64,000 nucleotides of DNA. It comes from Herbaspirillum sp. meg3 (GTDB lineage Bacteria; Pseudomonadota; Gammaproteobacteria; Burkholderiales; Burkholderiaceae_D). A program made the position numbers and the translations under genes. Numbering within the stretch: the stretch's first letter is position 1; the number at the start of each line of letters is the position of its first letter. Below are positions 43,422 through 51,609 of this stretch, one piece after another. The stretch spans positions 5,394,001 to 5,458,000 of the forward strand of contig NZ_CP022736.1 in assembly GCF_002257565.1 (NCBI RefSeq), given 5' to 3'. A model generated the notes under the pieces. The model ran no database searches, was not told the DNA's origin, and saw only the letters and a program-made list of their open reading frames with translations.

Positions 43422-45067
43422 GCCGCCTCCTGCAATTTGGCGTCATTCGCATTGTCGGCATCGTTGTGCGAATGCGCTTTGCCAATCTTCTTTACCGCTT
43501 TCTTCTTGCGTCCCAGATGCCAGGCCGCAAACGCCAGGCCGATGCCAAGCGCCAGCACCGTGAGATCGAAACCGGCGACTGGCCACGGGCCTTGCGCCAT
43601 GAACAGCGTCACACCCAGATGCGACGAAGTCGTGAACACATTCAGCACCGGGATGCCCATGAACAGCAGGGCGCCGACCCACAATTGCCATTGCCACATG
43701 CGGCGGTCGGGGCGGATCTGCGCCAGCACCGCGGCGATGCCCCAGGCGATGAAGAACCAGTTCATTTCGGCGTCGGGACGTTTTTCCATCGCCACCGGCA
43801 ACAAGCGGTTGGCCCAGAAATAGGCGGCGAAGGCGATCGGCAGACCGGCGATGGCGCCGATGTTGAGCGCTTCCACCAGTCGCAATCCAAATCCCGCTCC
43901 GATGTGGCCGCCTTGCGCCAGCTTCTTTGCATGACTCTGACGCGTCTTCACGGCCCACAGCAATGCACCGGTCGCCACCATGGCGCAGCCCGTCAGGCCG
44001 CAGAGAAAGAACAATACGCGTAGCAACGGATTGGCGAAGTGGCCGATGTGCAAGCCGTACAGCACACCGCGTGTCGCGTTGGCGCCGCCGATGTCTTCGC
44101 CGTCGGCGCTGATCAGTGCGCCGGTGACGCCGTTGTATTGCACGCTCGGCTGGATGTAATTCAAGCCTTTTTCTTCTTCACGGCGGATCTGGATGGTCGC
44201 GTTGGCATCGCCGGGATGATTGATCGTGATGCCCACCGCATGCATGCCATGCCAGCGTTGTTCGGCCTGCGCCAGCAGCGGTTGCAGCGGCGTCAGCGGC
44301 ATCGGCTTGCCGGCCGCCTTGCCGTTCTTGGCGCTCGGGAAAACATCCGCGAAGAAGCTGTCCTGATTGCCTTTGTAAGCGGTTTGTATGCCCCAGGGCA
44401 TGTACATGAACATCAGCGTTACCAGCCCGGTGTAGGTGATCATCAGATGGTAGGGCAGGGCCAGCACGGCGGTGGCGTTATGCGCGTCAAGCCAGGAGCG
44501 CTGACCTTTCTTGGGACGGAAGGTGAAGAAGTCCTTGAAGATGCGCTTGTGGGTGATGACGCCGCTGACGATCGCCACCAGCATGAACATCGCGCAGAAG
44601 CCGACGATCCAGCGCGCCCACAGCGGCGGCATGTAGTGCAGATCAAAATGCAGGCGATAGAGGAATTCGCCGCCGCGCGTCTCGCGCACGTCCGGCATTT
44701 TGTCGCCGGTCAGCGGATCGATGATCTGCGACGTGAACTTGCCGCGCGTCTTCGGCGGTGCATCTTTCGGTGGCGGGGAGATCCAGCCGATGCGCAAGGC
44801 GGTGCTGCGTTCAGCCGGCAATGTAATGAACCAGCGCGATGCCTCCGGCGCTTTGGCTTGCAAGGCCGTCAGCGCGACTTGTGCCGCCTGCGCGGTGCCG
44901 ATGTCGGCGCTGTGTGAGGCATGCAGCTCGGGCTTCATCCACAGCGTGATCTCTTCACGGAAATAAGATGCCGTCCCGGCGCAGAACACCAGAAACAATA
45001 CCCAGCACACCAGCAGTCCGGACCACGTATGCAACCATGCCATCGATTGGCGAAAACCTTCTCTCAT
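43418..45067 (-). CDS. PepSY-associated membrane protein (siderophore-linked reductase type)
   Basis: The product has 549 residues from ATG 45067. Membrane segments are at about 11-35 (HTWSGLLVCWVLFLVFCAGT), 157-180, 210-250, and several in the C-terminal third. A large periplasmic PepSY-type domain lies between, with His residues in HLHFDLHYM-like positions (FLYRLHFDLHYMPPL) and YGLHIGHF. Such proteins are thought to reduce iron from siderophores at the inner membrane. It is the middle gene of the three-gene operon tail and overlaps both neighbours by four bases. Confidence 0.85.
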   Translation of the reverse strand: MREGFRQSMAWLHTWSGLLVCWVLFLVFCAGTASYFREEITLWMKPELHASHSADIGTAQAAQVALTALQAKAPEASRWFITLPAERSTALRIGWISPPPKDAPPKTRGKFTSQIIDPLTGDKMPDVRETRGGEFLYRLHFDLHYMPPLWARWIVGFCAMFMLVAIVSGVITHKRIFKDFFTFRPKKGQRSWLDAHNATAVLALPYHLMITYTGLVTLMFMYMPWGIQTAYKGNQDSFFADVFPSAKNGKAAGKPMPLTPLQPLLAQAEQRWHGMHAVGITINHPGDANATIQIRREEEKGLNYIQPSVQYNGVTGALISADGEDIGGANATRGVLYGLHIGHFANPLLRVLFFLCGLTGCAMVATGALLWAVKTRQSHAKKLAQGGHIGAGFGLRLVEALNIGAIAGLPIAFAAYFWANRLLPVAMEKRPDAEMNWFFIAWGIAAVLAQIRPDRRMWQWQLWVGALLFMGIPVLNVFTTSSHLGVTLFMAQGPWPVAGFDLTVLALGIGLAFAAWHLGRKKKAVKKIGKAHSHNDADNANDAKLQEAA

Positions 45068-45357
45068 GTCACGCTCCGCTGCATCACTACCAGAATCAGA
45101 CCCAGTACCGCGCCCGGCAACACAATGCCGGCCCACGCGCGCCACGCCGTGCGCGCGGCAAACACCCACAGCACCGCGCAGCAAAACACGATGAAGGACA
45201 GTAAGGTGGCAGTGATCACCGCTTCGGCAGGAGCCATCGGCAACAAGATGGCGAGCAGGGCGGCGGCCGTCGCCGAGAGTGCGTAGCCGCCGCCAATGGC
45301 GGCCACTGCGCGTGAGGCGACGGCGAGACGGTAGCGGAGTGCAGGGTTCAGGATCAT
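45064..45357 (-). CDS. DUF3649-like membrane protein of a siderophore-uptake operon
   Basis: The product has 97 residues with three hydrophobic segments (AVAAIGGGYALSATAAALLA, AVITATLLSFIVFCCAVLWV, AWAGIVLPGAVLGLILVVMQ). The order receptor, this protein, PepSY protein and DUF3325 protein is the common operon pattern. Its stop overlaps the PepSY gene start by four bases. The receptor that should precede it is only a fragment here (see 45362-45736). Confidence 0.7.
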   Translation of the reverse strand: MILNPALRYRLAVASRAVAAIGGGYALSATAAALLAILLPMAPAEAVITATLLSFIVFCCAVLWVFAARTAWRAWAGIVLPGAVLGLILVVMQRSVT

Positions 45358-45361
45358 TTCT

Positions 45362-45736
45362 TTACAGGGTGATGATGTGGCGTCGGCTCTGGTGTAGCGT
45401 CAGCGACTCGTTGTAGCGATGTTCAAAGGCATAGCCGATGGCGTGCTGTTCACGGGTATAGACGTTGTAATCCGGTTCGCCGAGATTGCGATTGCGGGGT
45501 TTCCAGCACGGGCGTCTCGGTTTGCTGCCGGTCAGGGTTTTCTTGGCGGCAGCAGCCGAAATGGCTGTCGGCCGCGCGTTGAACGAGCGAACGAGCGGCA
45601 AGACATGTGCGGATTCCCTCGGAGTTATCGTTGTCCTGTGCCTGGCAACGATCAGATCGAGAGCTGGGTGCGTGGAAAAATGTCGGATTATTTCTCTATT
45701 TTTATCGATGAATTTGCAAATGATAACAATTCCCAT
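45362..45736 (-). pseudogene. remnant of a TonB-dependent siderophore receptor gene
   Basis: The last 45 codons of this frame read NLGEPDYNVYTREQHAIGYA, then FEHRYNESLTLHQSRRHI and a stop. The GEPDYN and R-x-x-H-x-IGY-x-x-EHR pattern is that of an internal barrel segment of FpvA/FhuE-type receptors, which are about 700 residues long. The preceding 79 codons show no plug domain or signal peptide. The gene has therefore lost almost all of its coding sequence by deletion. The Fur-box-like site lies at its start. Confidence 0.6.
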
Positions 45737-45737
45737 T
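45719..45737 (-). promoter_or_regulatory. Fur-box-like site before the receptor remnant
   Basis: AATGATAACAATTCCCATT matches the common 19-base Fur palindrome AATGAGAATAATTCTCATT at 16 positions. It lies just upstream of the minus-strand receptor remnant and its accessory genes. Iron repression of the operon through Fur is the straightforward inference. Confidence 0.6.
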
Positions 45738-45908
45738 CATATTGTCATCTTGTTGTCAGGTCTCCGGCGAGGCATGAAACCAATGTTGCAGATTCCTGCC
45801 TTCCTGCAATTTGTGAAACAATGCAACATCACTTAACCTCCCGACGTATTTGCCGACTCATCAGCGGAATCAACCTGCCGGCATCGGCAACGTCTTCACC
45901 AATTCGCC

Positions 45909-46820
45909 ATGACAGACTCTTTGGTCAGCAGCGCCTCCGGCGCCGATACACCCACTACTTTTATCGAACTGGACGCCCTGATTCGCGCCAATTACGCTGA
46001 CATGCGGCCGCAGTTCCAGGCCGGGGCGGCCTTCCTTTTGGACAATCCGGGCGAGGTCGCGGTATCGACCATGCGGGCGGTCTCCACGCGTGCTGGCGTG
46101 CAACCGTCGACGCTGGTGCGGCTGTCGCAATATCTGGGTTTTCCGGGATGGGGCGAGCTGCGCGCGCTGTTTGTCGAACGTCTGGCGGTTACGCCCAAGG
46201 CCTATGCCTACAAGGCGCAGAGCCTGGTCAAGCGCAACAACAGCGATATCCTGATCGCTGAAATCTTCCAGGCTCAGCGCGCCAATCTCGATGCCTCCGA
46301 ACCGAAGAATGCCGACGAATTGTTGCGCGCCGCCAAGACGCTGACCAAGGCGCGCCATGTGCATATCGCCGGTTTTCGCGCAGCGTATTCGGTAGCCTTC
46401 ATGCTGGAATACCTGTACCGCCTGTTCCGTCCGAGCGTGACGCTGATCAAGGGTACCGCCGGTTCGCTGGCGATGGAATTGCGCGCCGTCACGGCACAGG
46501 ATGCGACCATCGTGATCAGCTTCGCACCGTATTCCATCGAAGCCGTGCAGGTCGCCGAAGCCGCCAAGCGCGCCGGCAGCAAGCTCATTGCCCTGACCGA
46601 CAGTGCCGTCGCACCGGTGGCGCTGCAGGCCGATCACACCATCCTGTTTTCGCACGAGAGCCCGTCGTTCTTCCCTTCCATGGCCGCCGCTGTTGCAGTC
46701 GCTGAAAGTCTGATCGAGCTGGTCATTTCCCTCGACGACGACAAGGCCGTCAAGCGGCTGGAGCAGGCCGAGGATGAGCTGTACCAAAGCGGCGCGTACG
46801 TGAAGTCCGGCAGCAAGTAA
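45909..46820 (+). CDS. RpiR/MurR-family regulator (HTH plus SIS domain)
   Basis: The product has 303 residues. The N-terminal HTH_6 domain (NYADMRPQFQAGAAFLLDNP, VSTRAGVQPSTLVRLSQYLG) is followed by a SIS phosphosugar-binding-type domain (HVHIAGFRAAYSVAFMLEYL, VTAQDATIVISFAPYSIEAV, LIALTDSAVAPVALQADHTI). Members of this family next to amino-acid genes respond to non-sugar ligands. ATG 45909 has a poor ribosome site. TGCAAC-N4-GTTGCA palindromes lie 22 bases after its stop and again before the aminotransferase gene, so it is likely their reader. Confidence 0.9.
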   Translation: MTDSLVSSASGADTPTTFIELDALIRANYADMRPQFQAGAAFLLDNPGEVAVSTMRAVSTRAGVQPSTLVRLSQYLGFPGWGELRALFVERLAVTPKAYAYKAQSLVKRNNSDILIAEIFQAQRANLDASEPKNADELLRAAKTLTKARHVHIAGFRAAYSVAFMLEYLYRLFRPSVTLIKGTAGSLAMELRAVTAQDATIVISFAPYSIEAVQVAEAAKRAGSKLIALTDSAVAPVALQADHTILFSHESPSFFPSMAAAVAVAESLIELVISLDDDKAVKRLEQAEDELYQSGAYVKSGSK

Positions 46821-46841
46821 TCTTGTCTCGCCGGATCACTC

Positions 46842-46857
46842 TGCAACAGTTGTTGCA
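46842..46857. promoter_or_regulatory. operator candidate TGCAAC-N4-GTTGCA, site 1
   Basis: TGCAAC-AGTT-GTTGCA is a perfect inverted repeat with a four-base spacer, 22 bases after the RpiR gene stop. The identical arms and spacing recur at 47121. Paired use by the RpiR protein with looping is inferred. Confidence 0.6.
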
Positions 46858-47120
46858 ACGTTAGACCTCCTCAATTTCCTTCTCGCCGTCGTCCCAACGC
46901 ACGCTGGAACCCAGTGGCGGTTGTCGTTTATTCGGTACTTCGCCAAGACGCTGGATCCCCGCGCACGCTGGGATGACAGAGGAAAGGTGTGCGTTCTGCA
47001 ATGAACGCGAGCGCCGCCAGATCATCCGGCGTCAGAGTATTTCCCGGCAAATTCATTCGCTGTCCGATTTGGTGCGCGCACGTGCCGCAATGCACCAAAA
47101 AATGCACTGTAAAATATTTA

Positions 47121-47136
47121 TGCAACAAACGTTGCA
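47121..47136. promoter_or_regulatory. operator candidate TGCAAC-N4-GTTGCA, site 2
   Basis: TGCAAC-AAAC-GTTGCA has the same arms and spacer length as site 1 with different spacer bases. It lies just upstream of the presumed aminotransferase promoter (TATAGT at 47155). Confidence 0.65.
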
Positions 47137-47241
47137 AAAGCATTTTATTCAATCTATAGTTGGCCCAACTTGAATTCCTGCGCGGCGAATCGTTTGCTTG
47201 TCGAACTTTCGTACGTTGAATCTTTGCCTGAGGCCAGTTCC

Positions 47242-48564
47242 ATGACACATGTTTTCCATCGTTATCCCAAACAAACCATGCCCGTCGCTAAAGCCGGCAT
47301 CGGCATGGAGCTGATCGACAGCAACGGCAAGCATTACATCGACGCTTGTGGCGGCGCAGCCGTATCCTGCCTTGGTCACGGCCATCCGCGTGTGATCGAA
47401 GCGATTCGCACGCAGATCGATCAACTGGCGTATGCCCACACCTCATTCTTCACCACCGACGTGGTGGAAGAACTGGCCGACAATCTGAGCGCCTCGGCGC
47501 CCGGCGATCTCAATCATGTCTACTTCCTGTCCGGCGGTTCGGAAGCCATTGAAGCCGCGCTCAAACTGGCGCGCCAATACCATGTGGAAACCGGACAAAA
47601 GAGCCGTCGCCATTTCATCGCGCGCCGCCAGAGCTATCACGGCAACACGCTCGGCGCACTCGCCATCGGCGGCAATGCCTGGCGTCGCGAAGCATTCCTG
47701 CCGTTGCTGGTGCCGTCGCATCATGTCGCGCCTTGCTATGCCTATCGGGATCAACTGAGCTGCGAATCGGATGCGCAATACACGCAACGCCTGGCGGACG
47801 AACTGGAAGCAAAGATTCTGGAGCTTGGCGCCGACGAGGTTGCAGCTTTTGTTGCTGAAACCGTCGTCGGCGCCACCGCCGGTGCAGTACCGCCGGTCGG
47901 CGACTATTTCAAAAAAATCCGCGCCGTCTGCGACAAGTACGGCGTGCTGCTGATCCTCGATGAAGTGATGTCCGGCATGGGCCGCACCGGCTATTTGTAT
48001 GCCTGCGAAGAAGACGGCATCGTGCCCGACATCCTGGTCATCGCCAAAGGTCTCGGCGCCGGCTACCAGCCCATCGGCGCGATGATTTCCAGCGACCGCA
48101 TCTACAACGCGGTGGTCGGCGGCAGCGGCTTCTTTCAGCACGGTCACACCTACATCGGCCACGCCACGGCCTGTGCCGCGGCACTCGCCGTGCAAAAGAC
48201 CATCAAGGACGAGCAGCTGCTGCCCAACGTGTTGGCGCGCGGCGAGCAGTTGCGCGCCACGCTGCGCAGCGCTTTCGCCAATCATCCACACGTCGGCGAT
48301 GTGCGCGGCCGTGGCCTGTTCGTCGGTGTGGAGCTGGTTGCCGATCGCGACAGCAAGCAGCCGCTCGATCCGGTCAAGCGCACTCACAGCCGCGTCAAGA
48401 GCGAGGCCATGGCGCGCGGCCTGCTGGTCTATCCGATGGGCGGTACCGTCGACGGTCGCCAGGGCGACCACATCCTGATTGCGCCGCCTTTCATCAGCAC
48501 CGCAGCAGATATTGACCGCATCGTCGAACGGCTTGTGCCGGCGGTCGATGCTGCATTGGCCTGA
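47242..48564 (+). CDS. class III (fold type I) aminotransferase
   Basis: The product has 440 residues from ATG 47242, after CTGAGGCC. The class III pattern is clear: SGGSEAIEAALKLARQYHVE, QSYHGNTLGALAIGGN, LLILDEVMSGMGRTG with Asp240, and VIAKGLGAGYQPIGA with PLP Lys269. These enzymes transfer omega-amino groups (GABA, beta-alanine, diamines) or act on alpha-amino acids; the substrate is open. Together with the binding protein and permeases downstream it looks like the first step in use of an imported amine. Confidence 0.93.
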   Translation: MTHVFHRYPKQTMPVAKAGIGMELIDSNGKHYIDACGGAAVSCLGHGHPRVIEAIRTQIDQLAYAHTSFFTTDVVEELADNLSASAPGDLNHVYFLSGGSEAIEAALKLARQYHVETGQKSRRHFIARRQSYHGNTLGALAIGGNAWRREAFLPLLVPSHHVAPCYAYRDQLSCESDAQYTQRLADELEAKILELGADEVAAFVAETVVGATAGAVPPVGDYFKKIRAVCDKYGVLLILDEVMSGMGRTGYLYACEEDGIVPDILVIAKGLGAGYQPIGAMISSDRIYNAVVGGSGFFQHGHTYIGHATACAAALAVQKTIKDEQLLPNVLARGEQLRATLRSAFANHPHVGDVRGRGLFVGVELVADRDSKQPLDPVKRTHSRVKSEAMARGLLVYPMGGTVDGRQGDHILIAPPFISTAADIDRIVERLVPAVDAALA

Positions 48565-48624
48565 CGCCATTCTTATACAGACACACCGGCAGCATCCATC
48601 AAATACATCAGGAGAGGAAACGAC

Positions 48625-49530
48625 ATGAAACGATTCACCCTACCGCTGTTTGCCCTGCTATCGGCATTGGCCGGACTCAATAGCGCCAATGCCGCCGACG
48701 CGGGCCTCGGCCCGACGCTGCAAAAGATCAAGGAAGGCAACGTCATCGCTATCGGTCATCGCACCAGCTCGATTCCATTCTCCTATTACGATGAAAACCA
48801 GAAGGTCGTCGGCTACTCGCAAGACCTCTGCAACAAGGTCATCGACAGTGTCAAAGCCAAGCTGAACATGCCCAACCTGGAAGTGCGCATGATCCCGGTG
48901 ACCTCGCAAAACCGTACGCCGCTGCTGCAAAACGGCACCATCGATCTGGAGTGCGGCGTCACCAGCAATCTCAAGGATCGCTGGCAGCAGGTCTCTTTCA
49001 ACACCACTTTCTTTGTCGCCAGCAGCCGCATCCTCACGCGCAAGGACAGCGGTATCAAAGACTTTCCCGATCTGGCCAACAAGGCGGTCGTGACCAACGC
49101 CGGTACGACATCGGAACGGCTGTTGCGCACGCTCAATGAACGCCGCAAGATGAACATGCAGATCCAGAGCGCCAAGGACTACGGCGAAGCTTTCCTGATC
49201 CTGCAATCGGGCCGCGTCGCTGCCTATGTGATGGACGACATCCTGCTGGCCGGTGCGCGCACCACAGCGCAAAAGCCCAATGACTGGTTGCTGACCGGGA
49301 CACCGTTCGGTGCTGAACCCTACGGCTTCATGGTGCGCAAGGATGATCCGCAGTTCAAGCAACTGGTAGACGGTACTCTGAGCGGCCTGATGAAGAGCGG
49401 CGAGATCAACCGCATGTACGCCAAGTGGTTCACCTTCCCGATTCCGCCGAAGAACGTCAGCTTCAATTTCCCGATGCCGGAAGACGTCAAAAAGCTTTAC
49501 GCCAATCCAAGCGACAAGCCGATGGATTGA
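48625..49530 (+). CDS. amino acid ABC transporter solute-binding protein (GltI type)
   Basis: The product has 301 residues. A signal peptide (about residues 1-23, ending NAADAG) precedes a family-3 binding fold: VIAIGHRTSSIPFSYYDENQ, GYSQDLCNKVIDSVK, NRTPLLQNGTIDLECGVTSN, AGTTSERLLRTLNE and AYVMDDILLAG. This is the glutamate/aspartate-binding (GltI/DEBP) subgroup, although the actual ligand may differ. GGAGAGGAAACGAC gives a strong start. It lies 60 bases after the aminotransferase gene. Confidence 0.92.
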   Translation: MKRFTLPLFALLSALAGLNSANAADAGLGPTLQKIKEGNVIAIGHRTSSIPFSYYDENQKVVGYSQDLCNKVIDSVKAKLNMPNLEVRMIPVTSQNRTPLLQNGTIDLECGVTSNLKDRWQQVSFNTTFFVASSRILTRKDSGIKDFPDLANKAVVTNAGTTSERLLRTLNERRKMNMQIQSAKDYGEAFLILQSGRVAAYVMDDILLAGARTTAQKPNDWLLTGTPFGAEPYGFMVRKDDPQFKQLVDGTLSGLMKSGEINRMYAKWFTFPIPPKNVSFNFPMPEDVKKLYANPSDKPMD

Positions 49531-49577
49531 TCAGCTAAACGTTAGACTGAAGACCCGCAACGAGTTGGAGTAAGCAC

Positions 49578-50147
49578 ATGACGCAAGCACGCCTGCCGGT
49601 ATTCGATCCGGCCCACGCCACGCCGGAACAGAAAGCGCTGCTGGACGATATCCTGTCGGGCCCGCGCGGCAATCTCAACGGGCCGTTCGTGAGCTGGATT
49701 CATAGCCCGGAGCTGGGCCAGCTGGCGCAGAAGCTGGGTGCTTACTGCCGCTACGACACCGGCCTGCCGCTGCGGCTGTCCGAGCTGGCAATTCTGGCGA
49801 CGGCGCGCGAATGGCAATCGCAGGCGGAGTGGGCCATCCATCTGCCGATCGCCGTCGATGCGGGTTTGTCGGCGGTCGTTGCCGAGCAGATTCGTCTCGG
49901 GCGGGCACCCGTGTTTGAAAAAGAAGACGAGCGCGTGGTCTGGTCGTTCGCCACCGAGCTGTACCACCACAAACGCGTCGCCGATGCGACCTATGCGCGT
50001 GCGGTGGAGTTGTTTGGTCTGAAAGTGGTGGTCAACCTGATCGGCCTGCTCGGTTACTACGCACTGGTGGCGATGACGCTGAATGTCTTCGGCATGCGCG
50101 CTGAGGGCCAGACGTCGCTGCCTTTCCCCGAGCCGCCGCAAACTTGA
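49578..50147 (+). CDS. carboxymuconolactone decarboxylase-family protein
   Basis: The product has 189 residues with the CMD/AhpD helical fold pattern (LRLSELAILATAREWQSQAE, WAIHLPIAVDAGLSAVVAEQ, VVNLIGLLGYYALVAMTLNV). The CxxC peroxidatic motif of AhpD is absent, so it is of the decarboxylase-like branch. It sits between the binding protein and the permease genes, an unusual place that suggests an enzymatic role in the imported substrate's catabolism. ATG 49578 follows TTGGAGTAAGCAC. Confidence 0.85.
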   Translation: MTQARLPVFDPAHATPEQKALLDDILSGPRGNLNGPFVSWIHSPELGQLAQKLGAYCRYDTGLPLRLSELAILATAREWQSQAEWAIHLPIAVDAGLSAVVAEQIRLGRAPVFEKEDERVVWSFATELYHHKRVADATYARAVELFGLKVVVNLIGLLGYYALVAMTLNVFGMRAEGQTSLPFPEPPQT

Positions 50148-50179
50148 TTACCTGACTTCAGAGAAGCCGAGAACACATC

Positions 50180-50914
50180 ATGGACTACCGCTGGAACTGG
50201 AGCGTCTTTCTCCATCAGGCTGCCGATAACCAGACCTACGTCGACTGGCTTCTGTCGGGCCTGTCGATCACGCTGGCGCTGGGTTTGTCGGCCTGGCTGA
50301 TCGCGCTCACGCTCGGTACCCTGCTCGGCATCATGCGCACCTTGCCCAATCGCTGGCTCAGCGGTATCGCGGCTACCTATGTCGAATTGTTCCGCAACGT
50401 GCCGCTGCTGGTGCAGATTTTCATCTGGTATTTCGCCATGCCGGAGATTCTGCCGTTCGGCATGGGTGAAGCGATCAAGTCCATGAGCCCGCTGGCGCAA
50501 CAGTTCACGACGGCGATGCTGTGCCTGGGATTTTTCACCGCAGCGCGCGTGTGCGAGCAGGTGCGTTCCGGTATTCGCGCTCTGCCGCCGGGACAGAAGA
50601 ACGCCGGTCTCGCGATGGGTTTCACGCTGGGTCAGACATATCGTTATGTACTGCTGCCGATGTCGTTTCGCATCATTCTGCCGCCGCTGACGTCGGAGTT
50701 TCTCAACATCTTCAAGAACTCCGCCGTTGCCTCCACCATCGGTCTGCTGGAACTGGCCGCGCAAGGGCGCCAGTTGGTCGACTACACCGCGCAGCCGTAT
50801 GAAGCCTTCATCGCCGTGACGCTGACCTACATGCTCATCAACATCACGGTCATGACCTTGATGCGCTGGCTGGAAGGGCGCGTCGCCTTGCCCGGTTTTG
50901 TCGGCAGCAAATAA
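50180..50914 (+). CDS. amino acid ABC transporter permease (GltJ type)
   Basis: The product has 244 residues and begins with the soluble YRWNWSVFLHQAADNQTYVD segment found in GltJ proteins. Membrane segments and the EAA loop (KNAGLAMGFTLGQTYRYVLL) follow. It forms a heterodimer with the next permease. AGAAGCCGAGAACACATC precedes ATG 50180. Confidence 0.92.
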   Translation: MDYRWNWSVFLHQAADNQTYVDWLLSGLSITLALGLSAWLIALTLGTLLGIMRTLPNRWLSGIAATYVELFRNVPLLVQIFIWYFAMPEILPFGMGEAIKSMSPLAQQFTTAMLCLGFFTAARVCEQVRSGIRALPPGQKNAGLAMGFTLGQTYRYVLLPMSFRIILPPLTSEFLNIFKNSAVASTIGLLELAAQGRQLVDYTAQPYEAFIAVTLTYMLINITVMTLMRWLEGRVALPGFVGSK

Positions 50915-50925
50915 GGATCCGCAGC

Positions 50926-51600
50926 ATGAGCTACCAATTCGACTTCAGCGCAATCACCCCGGCCGCCGTCCACGTACTGGGACAAGGCATGCTGATCTCC
51001 TTGCAGATCACCGCCACGGCCATCGCTTTCGGCATCGTCTGGGGCACTTTGCTGGCGATGATGCGGTTGTCGTCGTCGAAGCCGCTGCAATGGTTTGCGA
51101 CGGGTTACGTCAATCTGTTTCGCTCGATACCGCTGGTGATGGTGTTGCTGTGGTTTTTCCTGATCGTGCCGCAGTTGCTGCAGAAGGTGTTCAAGCTGTC
51201 GGCCTCCAATGATTTGCGCATGACCTCGGCGCTGGTGGCGTTCTCGCTGTTCGAGGCGGCTTACTATTCCGAGATCATCCGTGCCGGCATCAAGAGTGTC
51301 GCGCGCGGTCAGTTGGCGGCGTCGTTTGCACTCGGGCTGACGTACATCCAGACCATGCGTCTGATCATTCTGCCGCAGGCTTTCCGCAACATGGTGCCGT
51401 TGCTGCTGACGCAAGGGATCATTTTGTTTCAGGATACGTCGCTGGTCTACGTCAGCGCACTGGCCGATTTTTTCGGACGCGCCTACACCATCGGCGAACG
51501 CGATGGCCGCATCATCGAATTGCTGTTCTTTGCCGGCGCGGTCTACTTCGTGATCTGCTTCAGCATCTCGCTGCTGGTCAAACGCACCGTCAAGTCATAA
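50926..51600 (+). CDS. amino acid ABC transporter permease (GltK type)
   Basis: The product has 224 residues with the family 3 permease pattern (GMLISLQITATAIAFGIVWG, NLFRSIPLVMVLLWFFLIVP, GQLAASFALGLTYIQTMRLI). AAGGATCCGCAGC gives the start at ATG 50926. No ATPase gene of this transporter type follows on the strand; the cluster turns to the opposite strand at 51610. Confidence 0.92.
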   Translation: MSYQFDFSAITPAAVHVLGQGMLISLQITATAIAFGIVWGTLLAMMRLSSSKPLQWFATGYVNLFRSIPLVMVLLWFFLIVPQLLQKVFKLSASNDLRMTSALVAFSLFEAAYYSEIIRAGIKSVARGQLAASFALGLTYIQTMRLIILPQAFRNMVPLLLTQGIILFQDTSLVYVSALADFFGRAYTIGERDGRIIELLFFAGAVYFVICFSISLLVKRTVKS

Positions 51601-51609
51601 TCCTGCAAA

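Larger units (their letters stand above)
46821..47241. other. regulatory region between RpiR gene and aminotransferase gene
   Basis: The 421-base region contains no supported gene but carries the two operator candidates at 46842-46857 and 47121-47136, about 280 bp apart. The second lies in an AT-rich stretch with TATAGT at 47155, a likely promoter for the aminotransferase gene. Confidence 0.5.
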
